DNA of 24,026 nucleotides from Thermoflexus sp. (GCA_028276215.1 JAPYWT010000003.1:1-24026), one strand, 5' to 3'. Positions 7,948 to 18,052 are shown, counted from the stretch's first letter. Notes: generated by a model from the letters alone, not told the origin. A program made the numbers and translations.

Positions 7948-9033
7948 CTACCGGGGGAACAGGGGGACGCTTTTCGTCGTCGGCAGCCGCTGGAGCACTT
8001 TTTCGGTCAGGGCATCCACGTCGCCGCTGGCATACTGCTCCACCCGTCCGCTGTCGCAGAGGCGGGCCAGTTCGGGGTCCAGCGGCAACCGGGCCAGGAC
8101 AGGGATGCCCAGCGGGATGGCCGTCTGCTGGGCCTGGCTGGGGCCGAAGACCTCAATCCGCTCCCCGCACTTCGGGCAGGTCACGTAGGCCATGTTCTCC
8201 ACCAGGCCGACGATGGGCACGCTCAGGTGCTCCGCCATCCGCGCCGCCTTGCGGACCACCATCCCCGCCAGGTCCTGCGGCGAGGTGACCAGCAGGATGC
8301 CGTTGAGGGGGATGGACTGCATCACCGTCAGCGCGGCGTCGGAGGTGCCCGGCGGCAGGTCCACCACCAGTACATCCAGGTCCCCCCAGACCACGTCGCC
8401 CCAGAACTGCTGGATGGCGCCGCTGATGAGGGGGCCCCGCCAGATGACCGCCTCGTCCTCCTCGGGAAGGAGCAGGTTAATGGACATCACCCGGATGCCG
8501 GTGGCGGTCTCGGCGGGGAGAATCCCCACCGGGCCCACGGGCGGGGGCTCGTGCAGGCCGAACATCCGGGGGATGCTGGGGCCGGTAATGTCGGCGTCCA
8601 GCACGCCCACCCGCTTCCCCCGACGGCGCAGGCTCACGGCCAGGAGCGCCGCCAGTGAGGACTTGCCCACGCCGCCCTTGCCGCTCATCACCGCCAGGAC
8701 CCGGTCTATGTGGTTGAGGTGGGCCGCGACGCCTGGCTCCTGTTGCCTGGGCGGCTGGACCTGAGCCCAGATGCGGGCCTTCTCTTCCGGCGTCATCTCC
8801 CGGATGGAAATCTGGACGTCCCGCACGCCGTCCAGGGCCAGGACCGCCTTCCGGGCCTCCGCCACGATGCCCTCCCGCAGCGGGCAGGCCAGGGTGGTCA
8901 GCGCCAGGGTGAAAGAGACGACGCCGTCCTCGGCCCGCAGGTCCTGGATCATCCCCAACTCCACCACATTCCGGCGCAACTCCGGGTCCACCACCCGGCT
9001 CAGCGCGTTCAGGATTTCCCGCTCAGCAAGCAT
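7948..9033 (-). CDS. Mrp/NBP35 family Fe-S cluster carrier ATPase
   Basis: The 361-residue protein has an N-terminal MIP18/DUF59 domain (about 1-85) and a P-loop ATPase domain. It has the deviant Walker A SGKGGVGKS at 117-125, switch-type DADITGPSIP, DLPPGTSD, and a CPKC motif at 286-289 that can bridge a [4Fe-4S] cluster between two subunits. The family carries clusters to apo-proteins in the cytoplasm. GGAGGACCAA precedes the ATG at 9033; the open frame upstream is only intergenic repeat. Neighbouring NifX-like, ferritin-VIT1 and DUF5320 genes fit an iron/Fe-S role. Confidence 0.9.
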   Translation of the reverse strand: MLAEREILNALSRVVDPELRRNVVELGMIQDLRAEDGVVSFTLALTTLACPLREGIVAEARKAVLALDGVRDVQISIREMTPEEKARIWAQVQPPRQQEPGVAAHLNHIDRVLAVMSGKGGVGKSSLAALLAVSLRRRGKRVGVLDADITGPSIPRMFGLHEPPPVGPVGILPAETATGIRVMSINLLLPEEDEAVIWRGPLISGAIQQFWGDVVWGDLDVLVVDLPPGTSDAALTVMQSIPLNGILLVTSPQDLAGMVVRKAARMAEHLSVPIVGLVENMAYVTCPKCGERIEVFGPSQAQQTAIPLGIPVLARLPLDPELARLCDSGRVEQYASGDVDALTEKVLQRLPTTKSVPLFPR

Positions 9034-9262
9034 TTGGTCCTCCGATTTTGCCACGAATTCGTAATTACCTACCACAAGGGCACAAAGTACTCACGAAGGA
9101 CACAAAGTTTAGCGGTTAGTGGTCAGTGGTTAGGGGTTAGAAAAAAGGGCTGACCCCTGACGGCTAAAATTCTTCGTGTCCTTTGTGTGGCCTTCGTGTC
9201 CTTCGTGGTTTTACTAATTCAAACTGCGACCTGCGACATGCGACCTGCGACCCTGCTCCCTG
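9034..9262. repeat. Mosaic of degenerate short-period repeats
   Basis: No gene is seen. The stretch holds one arm of a dispersed inverted pair (9062-9107), 7-bp repeats GGTTAGT/GGTCAGT/GGTTAGG/GGTTAG (9114-9140), a cluster of CACGAAGGA-type units in reverse orientation (about 9169-9210), and four CTGCGAC-type heptamers (9224-9251). A GGGGTTAG...CTGACCCC hairpin lies at 9133-9157. The promoter of the Mrp gene must lie in or before this region but is not obvious. Confidence 0.75.
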
Positions 9263-9670
9263 TCAGTGCAGCCACTCCGGATGGTCCTCCAGTTTGCCCT
9301 CCAGGTAGGCCTGCACCGCGTCGTCAATCCGGGCGATGTCGGTCAGGATGGGGCGGATGCCGGCCTGACGCATACTCTCGTAGGCCCCGGCGCCCATCCC
9401 CCGGGCCAGGAGCACGTCGCAATCGGCAATGGCGGCCGCCATGCGGGCGTGGCGGCTCTGCGCGGCGGGGTCAAACCCGTGGCCGCGCGGGTCGGCGCCA
9501 TGCTCGTGCCCGTAATGGGGCTCCCCGGCGAAGTGGGCATGCCCCATCTTCTCCCGGACTTCCCGGCCGGTCACCCGGCCTTCCTCCACCGTGATGACCA
9601 CGTAGAACGGAGCGCGACCGAAATGCTGGCTGATGGTCACGCCGTCGTCGGATACAGCTGCGATTTTCAT
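9263..9670 (-). CDS. NifX/NafY-type dinitrogenase iron-molybdenum cofactor-binding protein
   Basis: The 135-residue protein has the NifX/NifB-C fold start MKIAAVSDDGVTISQHFGRA, with His16 in the HFG motif, then ADCDVLLARGMGAGAYESM and a final helix. A His-rich loop (HAHFAGEPHYGHEHG region, about 45-68) looks metal-binding. Such single-domain proteins bind Fe-S or Fe-Mo cofactor precursors; outside nitrogen fixers their cargo is unclear, and no nif genes appear here. The ATG overlaps the PadR stop as ATGA, with GGAGGAACC upstream. The pair shares the 10091-10119 promoter. Confidence 0.85.
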   Translation of the reverse strand: MKIAAVSDDGVTISQHFGRAPFYVVITVEEGRVTGREVREKMGHAHFAGEPHYGHEHGADPRGHGFDPAAQSRHARMAAAIADCDVLLARGMGAGAYESMRQAGIRPILTDIARIDDAVQAYLEGKLEDHPEWLH

Positions 9671-10059
9671 GGTTCCTCCTCCATCGGATGTTCTTCTACG
9701 TGCTGATAGTAGGCCTGCAGGAAATCCTCCACCATCCGGCGGGTCTCCTCCAGGTCCTGGACCCAGAAGCGGAGCACTTCGTCCCCCAGGGGGGTCAGGC
9801 GGTAGACGCGCCGGGGCGGCCCCTGGGTCTGCTCCCGGTCCCACGCGGAGACCACCCAGCCCTGCTCCTCCATCTCCCGCAGCGCCCGGTAGACGACCGT
9901 AGGGTCAAACTCCCCCAGGCCGAAGGACTCCAGGCGCTCCAGCAGGGTGTAGCCGTGGGCGGGGCCGTGGTGCAGGAGCAGGAGCAGCGCGGGCTCCAGA
10001 AACCGCACGGCCCGCCGGGAACACCCCCGCCAGCGCCATCCGTGACCTCTCGGGTGCAT
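9667..10059 (-). CDS. PadR-family transcriptional regulator
   Basis: The 130-residue protein has a PadR winged helix: EPALLLLLHHGPAHGYTLLERL, a recognition-helix area in DPTVVYRALREMEEQGW, and wing GPPRRVYRLTPLGDEVL. A long C-terminal helix (about 95-130) would dimerise it. His, Cys and Arg are concentrated in the first 20 residues. The ATG at 10059 is used, not the one at 10092, because the latter lies in the promoter -10 box. It is coupled to the NifX-like gene, so it probably controls that gene and itself. The effector may be a metal or redox signal, but this is inference. Confidence 0.85.
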   Translation of the reverse strand: MHPRGHGWRWRGCSRRAVRFLEPALLLLLHHGPAHGYTLLERLESFGLGEFDPTVVYRALREMEEQGWVVSAWDREQTQGPPRRVYRLTPLGDEVLRFWVQDLEETRRMVEDFLQAYYQHVEEHPMEEEP

Positions 10060-10090
10060 TTTCGCCTCTCCCTCTCCGCTTTCACAGGCC

Positions 10091-10119
10091 ATTGTACCAC
10101 ACTATGTGCAATTTGTCAA
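10091..10119 (-). promoter_or_regulatory. Near-consensus sigma-70 promoter of padR-nifX, with spacer dyad
   Basis: On the minus strand TTGACA (10119-10114) and TACAAT (10096-10091) are exactly 17 bases apart. The -35 is perfect and the -10 matches 5/6. The spacer holds the dyad CACATAGTGTG, placed where a bound repressor would block polymerase. Given the adjacent PadR gene, an autoregulatory operator is a fair guess. Confidence 0.8.
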
Positions 10120-10130
10120 TAGTCAACGCG

Positions 10131-10427
10131 CCAATAGTGGTTTCATCGCTGACTGAAGTCAGCCTCTTTTGGCCTGCGGCCAGTGGTCGGCCTTCGCCGA
10201 CCCTTCTGGTGGATGCACCCGTGAAGCGTGTCGGCGACCGAGACCCCTCGGGCCGAGCCCCGACGGGGCGTGGCCCTTCGGGGCGAGGCCTGGCACGAAG
10301 TGGTCAGGAAGGGCGATTTCAATCGGCGTGAATAGTTACGATTTTTTTTATCCCTTTATGTCCTTTGTGAGTACTTCGCGCCCTTTGTGGTAGGTAATTT
10401 TCTCTGCGTTCTTTGCATCCCTGTGGT
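10131..10427. other. Intergenic region with serial short hairpins and a repeat arm
   Basis: No gene is credible here. It has a run of compact dyads: GCTGAC-TGAA-GTCAGC (10148-10163, then CTCTTTT), GGCC-TGC-GGCC (10171-10181), GGTCGGC-CTTC-GCCGACC (10185-10202) and GCCCC-GAC-GGGGC (10257-10269). The second arm of the dispersed inverted repeat is at 10354-10400. The TruD frame ends inside similar repeat sequence. Confidence 0.6.
10354..10400. repeat. Second copy of an about 46-bp element, inverted relative to 9062-9107
   Basis: Its reverse complement matches 9062-9107 with about six differences and one gap. Shared blocks include ATTACCTACCACAA, AGTACTCAC and AAGGACA. The two copies flank the nifX-padR pair in opposite orientation. 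A shorter piece, GGTAGGTAATTAC, is at 86-98. Confidence 0.75.
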
Positions 10428-11597
10428 TTACTCGTGCCCTTGTGGGAGAATAACCAGAGAGCGGACCACCAGGGTGGCGTAGGAGCCGGGGGGAAGGGTG
10501 AAGGTCAGGGTGACTTTCTGCCGTCCGGGGAAGCGCTCATCGGGGGCAGGAGGGGACGCGGACGCGTCCGCGGGGCGGAGGATCAGGCGCCGCTGCCCGC
10601 GGGGAAGATAGGCCCGGCGCAGAAGGCGCGGCTTCAGGTCGGAGAGCGTCAACCCTTCGGCCCGCAATACGTCCTCCACCACGGCGGCCAGCAGCGGGTC
10701 GCTGGAAACGGCGCGGTGGTGGGGAAGCGGAATGGCCACATCGGGCGGGAGGCGGTCGGAGAGGGCGGGGAAGAGAGGGAGCGCATCACCGGCGACCTCC
10801 ACAAATCCATACGGAGGGCCCAGCCGGGCCTGCAGATACCCGGCGGCGATGCGGTTCCAGAGGAGGGACTGGTAGGCCGTCAGATACAGACTCAGAATGC
10901 GCGGGGTGACCAGGTTCAGAGCGCGGCGGAAGTCGGTGGGGTGGTCGCAGAGGAAGGTGAGGACGGAACGCAGGTTGGAGGGGCGGGGCGCCATCTCCAG
11001 GAGCGTCCGCCACTGGCCCCAGCGGGCCGCCGCCTCCTGCTTGAAGGCCCGCACATCCGCCGGGTCGCCGACCATCGGTTCGGCCAGATACGCCCGCAGC
11101 GCCCCCTCGGCATCCCGGCGGAGGATGCGCCGGCCCGGAAACTCCCCGGACACCGTCTGCGAGCCGAAGCGCTGCTGGTCAAAGTAGTTGGGCAATCCCT
11201 CCGCCGCCACCTCCGCCAGCCGTCGGCCAAGGCGGGCGGCCTCCTCCGGGGCCAGGTCGCGCACCGTTACCTCAAATCGGTTGCCGATGAGGTCGGAGGG
11301 GGCCAGGGGACGGGCCACCCGGCCCACCCTCTCGGCGGTGAACCCCGGCCCGCTCAGGCGCTCCGGCCCCGGCCCGCGCACCGTCGCGTACTGGACAGCC
11401 ACCGCATCCCGGTCCTTGAGGGCAGGAAAGGAGACAACGGAGAGGGGAAGATGGAGCATCCGGGCCAGTTGTGCCTGGACCTCCAGAGTGGTGACTTCTC
11501 GCTTCCGCACCCGGTAGAGAGCGTACGGGCCGCTGCCCGGGGGGAAGCGAACCTGCTCCTCTACGAGGAAATCTTCCGGGACGACTTTGAGGCGCAT
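10428..11597 (-). CDS. truD: tRNA pseudouridine synthase D
   Basis: The 389-residue protein makes pseudouridine 13 in tRNA. It has the TruD start (KVVPEDFLVEE), the catalytic-loop region PALKDRDAVAVQ with presumed nucleophile D62, the NYFDQQRFGS motif, and the family's inserted TRUD domain in the middle. In most relatives the catalytic loop reads GxKDxxAxTxQ; here the first Gly and the Thr differ, but the Lys-Asp pair is kept. The start has no good ribosome-binding site, so ATG 11597 is by homology. The C-terminal residues (ILPQGHE) run into intergenic repeat sequence. Confidence 0.85.
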   Translation of the reverse strand: MRLKVVPEDFLVEEQVRFPPGSGPYALYRVRKREVTTLEVQAQLARMLHLPLSVVSFPALKDRDAVAVQYATVRGPGPERLSGPGFTAERVGRVARPLAPSDLIGNRFEVTVRDLAPEEAARLGRRLAEVAAEGLPNYFDQQRFGSQTVSGEFPGRRILRRDAEGALRAYLAEPMVGDPADVRAFKQEAAARWGQWRTLLEMAPRPSNLRSVLTFLCDHPTDFRRALNLVTPRILSLYLTAYQSLLWNRIAAGYLQARLGPPYGFVEVAGDALPLFPALSDRLPPDVAIPLPHHRAVSSDPLLAAVVEDVLRAEGLTLSDLKPRLLRRAYLPRGQRRLILRPADASASPPAPDERFPGRQKVTLTFTLPPGSYATLVVRSLVILPQGHE

Positions 11598-11626
11598 ATA
11601 ATTCCGGGACCGACATAACCCCCGTA

Positions 11627-11649
11627 GGGGCAGGGCTTGCCCCTGCCCC
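11627..11649. repeat. Perfect 9-bp GC hairpin
   Basis: GGGGCAGGG and CCCTGCCCC flank a 5-base loop between the DHS-like stop and the TruD start. No T-run follows on the minus strand, so it is either an attenuator/processing hairpin or a REP-like element. Confidence 0.55.
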
Positions 11650-11674
11650 AGACTGAGCCACCGCAGGGGTCCCG

Positions 11675-12655
11675 CTACGGCGCCAATACATATGCGAACA
11701 TCAGCGGCACCACGATGGTCGCGTCCGATTCTATGATAAAGCGCGGGGTGTCTATCCCCAGTTTCTCCCAGGTGATTTTCTCGTTGGGCACCGCGCCGGA
11801 GTAGGAACCGTAACTGGTGGTGGAGTCGCTGATCTGGCAGAAGTAGCCCCAGAGGGGGATGTCCTCCCAGCGCAGGTCCTGCCGCATCATCGGGACGGCG
11901 CAGATGGCGAAGTCCCCGGCGATGCCGCCGCCAATCTGGAAGAAGCCCAACTTCCGCCGCGCCGACTCCCTCCGGTACCAGTCCGCCAGGGCCATCATGT
12001 ACTCAATCCCGCCCCGGACGGTGTGGACGTTGCGGATGGTCCCCCGGATGCAGTGGGCGGCGTAGATGTTGCCAGTAGTGGAGTCCTCCCAGCCGGGGAC
12101 AAAGATGGGCAGGTCTTTCTCCATCGCCGCGTAGACCCAACTATCGCGCGGGTCAATCTGGTAGTAGGGCTCCAACTTGCCGCTGCGCAGGATGCGGTAG
12201 AAGAACTCGTGCGGGAAGTACCGCTCCCCCTTCCGGTCCGCCTCCACCCACTCCTCCAGGATGGCATGCTCAATCCGGCGGATGGCTTCCTCCTCCGGGA
12301 TGCAGGTATCGGTCACCCGGTTCAGGTGGCGCTCCCAGAGGGCCAGTTCGTCCTCCGGGGTGAGGCTGCGGTAGTTGGGGACACGGACGTAGTAGTCGTG
12401 GGCGACCAGGTTGTAGATGTCCTCCTCCAGGTTGGCGCCGGTGCAACTGATGGCGTGGACCTTTCCCTGCCGGATCATCTCCGCCAGAGAGAGGCCGATT
12501 TCGGCGGTGCTCATCGCCCCGGCCATCGCCACCAGCATGCCGTTGCCCTCGGCGATGAACTGCCGGTAGGCCTCGGCGGCGTCCACCAGCGCGGCCGCGT
12601 TGAAGTGGCGGAAGTGATGCCGAATGAAAGCCCTGACTTCGTTCACGTATTGCAT
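11675..12655 (-). CDS. speY: Deoxyhypusine synthase-like protein, probable homospermidine synthase
   Basis: The 326-residue protein is a full-length member of the deoxyhypusine synthase family (NAD-dependent aminobutyl transfer). Visible motifs: MAGAMSTAEIG, ISCTGANLEED, VPGWEDSTTGN, FFQIGGGIAGDF and SYSGAVPNEKITWEKL, where K298 matches the lysine that forms the enzyme-imine in true DHS. The bacterial form lacks the archaeal/eukaryotic KHH after GGGI. Bacteria have no eIF5A; in Anabaena a homologue (SpeY) makes homospermidine. Its position after arginine decarboxylase and agmatinase genes, with a 13-base overlap, supports that role here. AAAGGAG is 5 bases before the ATG. The exact substrate is inferred. 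Confidence 0.8.
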   Translation of the reverse strand: MQYVNEVRAFIRHHFRHFNAAALVDAAEAYRQFIAEGNGMLVAMAGAMSTAEIGLSLAEMIRQGKVHAISCTGANLEEDIYNLVAHDYYVRVPNYRSLTPEDELALWERHLNRVTDTCIPEEEAIRRIEHAILEEWVEADRKGERYFPHEFFYRILRSGKLEPYYQIDPRDSWVYAAMEKDLPIFVPGWEDSTTGNIYAAHCIRGTIRNVHTVRGGIEYMMALADWYRRESARRKLGFFQIGGGIAGDFAICAVPMMRQDLRWEDIPLWGYFCQISDSTTSYGSYSGAVPNEKITWEKLGIDTPRFIIESDATIVVPLMFAYVLAP

Positions 12656-13758
12656 CGGTCTCCTTTCCGGCTGAAGATTGCGTACGACATCGCCTTATAC
12701 AGCAGTTTCGCCGCCGCGAATTCGGCGGCGTGGAGTCCCGGGACGGGCGCCAGTTCCACGCAGTCCATCCCCACCACGGCCGTTGCGGCGCAGGCGACGG
12801 TGCGGATGACGTCCACCGCCTCCCTCCATGTCAGCCCGTCCGGTTCGGGGGTGCCGGTGGCCGGGATGACCGCGGGGTCCAGCCCGTCCACATCTATGGT
12901 CAGGTAGACGGCGCGCCCGGAGAGGCGCGCGGTCAGTTCGGCCGACCAGTTCCCCGCATGCACCTCCTCGGCGTACCAGACGCGCACCCGGTCGGGGTGG
13001 GCGCGGACGAACTCCACCTCCTCCGGGCAGACGGAGCGGACGCCCAGTTGCAGGATTTGTTCCACCCCCGGCTCTTCCAACAGCCGCCGGGCGGTACAGG
13101 CGTGGCTGTAGGGGTTGCCCTCGTACTCGGCCCGCAGGTCGGCATGGGCGTCTATCTGGACGACGGTCAGCAGGCCGCCGCGCGCCCGCAGAATCCCCCG
13201 CACCAGCCCGACGGTGACGGTGTGCTCGCCGCCCAGCCCCACCAGCAGGCGGCCCGTCCCGGCCCAGCGCGCGGCGGCGTCGGCGATGAACTCCACGGCC
13301 TGGGCCGCGTCGTCGGGGAGCGAAAGGGGGGGCAGGGTGTGGACGCCGTACTCCAGCGCCACCTCCCGCCCGAACTCCCGGTCGTAGAGTTCCACCTGCT
13401 GGGACGCGCAGATGATGGCCGCCGGGCCGCAGCGGGCGCCCCGCCCGTAGGTGACCGTCGCCTCCAGCGGGAGCGGCAGAACCAGCACCCCTGCCCGTTC
13501 CAGCAGACAGTACGGCTCCGGCAGGCCGAGAAAGTTATCCGGGGATTGACCACCGACCCCGGACCCCGGACCACGGACCACCGACCACGGGCCATTGACC
13601 ACCGACCACGGACTACCATCATTTGCAGTCTGTACAGGCTGACAGCCTGCGCTACCCCTGTCGTCCGTCGTCTGTGGTCTGTCGTCCGTCGTCCGTCGTC
13701 TATGGTCTGTCGTCCGTCGTCCGTCGTCTGTGGTCTGTGGTCTGTCGTCCGCCGTCAT
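12643..13758 (-). CDS. speB: Agmatinase with repeat-encoded N-terminal extension
   Basis: The ureohydrolase domain (residue about 74 onward) has all metal-binding signatures: GGEHTVT, DAHADLR, a following His (SHAC), DVDGLDP and GMDCVE. It hydrolyses agmatine to putrescine and urea with two Mn2+. The ATG at 13758 overlaps the arginine decarboxylase stop as ATGA, but residues 1-71 come from two arrays of 7-bp repeats around a REP-like palindrome. Relatives start near DNFLGLP, at residue 74. In-frame GTG codons at residues 53 and 60 (13581) are alternatives without a ribosome-binding site. From 13758 the protein has 371 residues, about 75 more than usual. Confidence 0.8.
   Translation of the reverse strand: MTADDRPQTTDDGRRTTDHRRRTTDDRPQTTDDRGSAGCQPVQTANDGSPWSVVNGPWSVVRGPGSGVGGQSPDNFLGLPEPYCLLERAGVLVLPLPLEATVTYGRGARCGPAAIICASQQVELYDREFGREVALEYGVHTLPPLSLPDDAAQAVEFIADAAARWAGTGRLLVGLGGEHTVTVGLVRGILRARGGLLTVVQIDAHADLRAEYEGNPYSHACTARRLLEEPGVEQILQLGVRSVCPEEVEFVRAHPDRVRVWYAEEVHAGNWSAELTARLSGRAVYLTIDVDGLDPAVIPATGTPEPDGLTWREAVDVIRTVACAATAVVGMDCVELAPVPGLHAAEFAAAKLLYKAMSYAIFSRKGDRCNT
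13546..13615. repeat. Ten degenerate 7-bp repeats (nnGACCA)
   Basis: Ten heptamers in register, from TTGACCA, CCGACCC and CGGACCC to CGGACTA. They lie inside the 5' part of the agmatinase frame. Confidence 0.85.
13661..13758. repeat. Fourteen degenerate 7-bp repeats (TCGTCCG/TGGTCTG)
   Basis: Fourteen heptamers in exact register: mainly TCGTCCG, TCGTCTG and TGGTCTG. The last, CCGTCAT, contains the complement of the agmatinase ATG at 13758. The array abuts the stop codon of the arginine decarboxylase gene. Confidence 0.85.
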
Positions 13759-14300
13759 ATCAGCACTGCCGCCGCAACAACGGTGGTCCAGACGCCGCCG
13801 GGCTCGGCGGTGGCGGCCATAGCGATGCTGGTGGAGTCCACGATTTCGCCCCCCATCGCGTACTGCTCCTTGCGCTCGTTGTAATCCCGCTCCGGGTCAA
13901 AGGGGATGCCCAGGGTGGTCGCCAGCATCGTCGCGGCCAGGTCCTCGGCGTAGTCGGCGGCCTCCCGCTCCGTCTGCCCGAAGGCGTGATGTTCGGAGAG
14001 ATAGCCGTACTTGGTGGGGTCGGCCGGGCGGGCCATACCGACGGCGGCAGCGATCCGTCGGCCCGGCTCGTTGGTGGACATCTCCGCCAGGACGACGAAG
14101 ACGATTTCGCCGGGCTGGAGCAGCGCCAGCCCTTCTTCCCGGCTGATGACCTGGCAGAAGGGTGGGAAGATAGAAGAAACCCGTACCAGATTAAACTGAG
14201 CGATCCCGGCCTCCCGCAGGGCCATCTCAAAACTGGTCAGTTGTTGTTTATGGACCCCGATGCCCCGGGTGAAGAACATCTTGCGGGGGATGAGACGCAT
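13755..14300 (-). CDS. Pyruvoyl-dependent arginine decarboxylase
   Basis: The 181-residue proenzyme fits the PvlArgDC family: it starts RLIPRKMFFTRGIGVHK, has the self-cleavage site V41-S42-S43-I44 followed by FPPFC, then LQPGEIVFVVLAEMSTNEPGR and EHHAFGQTEREA. Cleavage between S42 and S43 should produce a beta chain and an alpha chain capped by pyruvoyl. It converts arginine to agmatine, the substrate of the next gene. AAAGGAGGCAACAGAG precedes the ATG. It is the first gene of a three-gene polyamine operon. Using this enzyme instead of the PLP-type SpeA is common in archaea and less so in bacteria. Confidence 0.9.
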   Translation of the reverse strand: MRLIPRKMFFTRGIGVHKQQLTSFEMALREAGIAQFNLVRVSSIFPPFCQVISREEGLALLQPGEIVFVVLAEMSTNEPGRRIAAAVGMARPADPTKYGYLSEHHAFGQTEREAADYAEDLAATMLATTLGIPFDPERDYNERKEQYAMGGEIVDSTSIAMAATAEPGGVWTTVVAAAVLI

Positions 14301-14383
14301 CTCTGTTGCCTCCTTTGGATCAGGATTGACAACCGGGCATCGGCGGTAGGGCAGAGGCGCTTGCCCGCCGGTCGGTCGGCCGT

Positions 14384-14392
14384 ATTATAACA
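14384..14392 (-). promoter_or_regulatory. Extended -10 promoter of the polyamine operon
   Basis: On the minus strand TGTTATAAT gives a perfect -10 with the TGn extension. The -35 at 17 bases (CACACA) is poor, as is usual for extended -10 promoters. The leader to the arginine decarboxylase ATG would be about 75 bases. Confidence 0.65.
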
Positions 14393-14418
14393 CAAAATGG
14401 CGAATGTGTGTGGGACGC

Positions 14419-14447
14419 TTGCCCTCCATTGGGAAGAAGGGTATAAT
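14419..14447 (+). promoter_or_regulatory. Probable secA promoter
   Basis: TTGCCC (14419-14424) and TATAAT (14442-14447) are 17 bases apart, with 4/6 and 6/6 matches. It is divergent from the polyamine promoter, with about 30 bases between the two -10 boxes' outer sides. The secA leader would be about 260 bases. Confidence 0.6.
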
Positions 14448-14530
14448 CAGGTTATCAGTGTCGTTTTCTCTTCTGAACCTCTTGCCACCAGAAAGGTTGA
14501 ACATTGTTCTGGTCACCTGACAGTGGAATA

Positions 14531-14611
14531 GGACACGGATAAACACAGGTTTTACGGATCGGCACGGATGAAATCCGTGAAAATCTGTACTATCCGTGTC
14601 CATCCGTGTCC
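14531..14611. repeat. Long imperfect inverted repeat of decamers in the secA leader
   Basis: Two arms of about 39 bases built from ACACGGAT-type units pair around CACGGAT-GAA-ATCCGTG (14563-14579, perfect). The outermost ten bases (GGACACGGAT and ATCCGTGTCC) also match exactly. The arms use the same decamer seen at 2629-2668. If transcribed it would form a long hairpin about 100 bases before the secA start. Confidence 0.7.
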
Positions 14612-14713
14612 CGTTGAATGGGAAGCAAAGGCAAGAGAGATAGAGTTCGGAATCTTTAGACCGCGCCCTTCGGGCTCTTGTAGAAGTCGCGCGGCGATCA
14701 GTGAAGGTAACTG

Positions 14714-18049
<3,336 letters not shown>

Positions 18050-18052
18050 ACA

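Larger units (their letters stand above)
14301..14713. other. Divergent intergenic region between polyamine operon and secA
   Basis: It contains two facing promoters (listed separately), a short stretch of mixed sequence, and the decamer dyad. No coding sequence is credible; frames across it are only open by chance. Confidence 0.6.

Noticed and set aside
7012..8658. A 548-residue plus-strand frame across ferritin-VIT1 and Mrp
   Set aside because: Shadow frame of two well-supported minus-strand genes.
10059..10092. Upstream ATG at 10092 as the PadR start
   Set aside because: That ATG overlaps the -10 box, so it would not be in the transcript.
10148..10170. Intrinsic terminator on the plus strand
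   Set aside because: The hairpin with CTCTTTT looks plausible, but no plus-strand gene lies upstream and the stem has only 6 pairs.
13546..13758. Possible CRISPR or minisatellite gene
   Set aside because: Seven-base units without spacers; treated as a degenerate tandem repeat.
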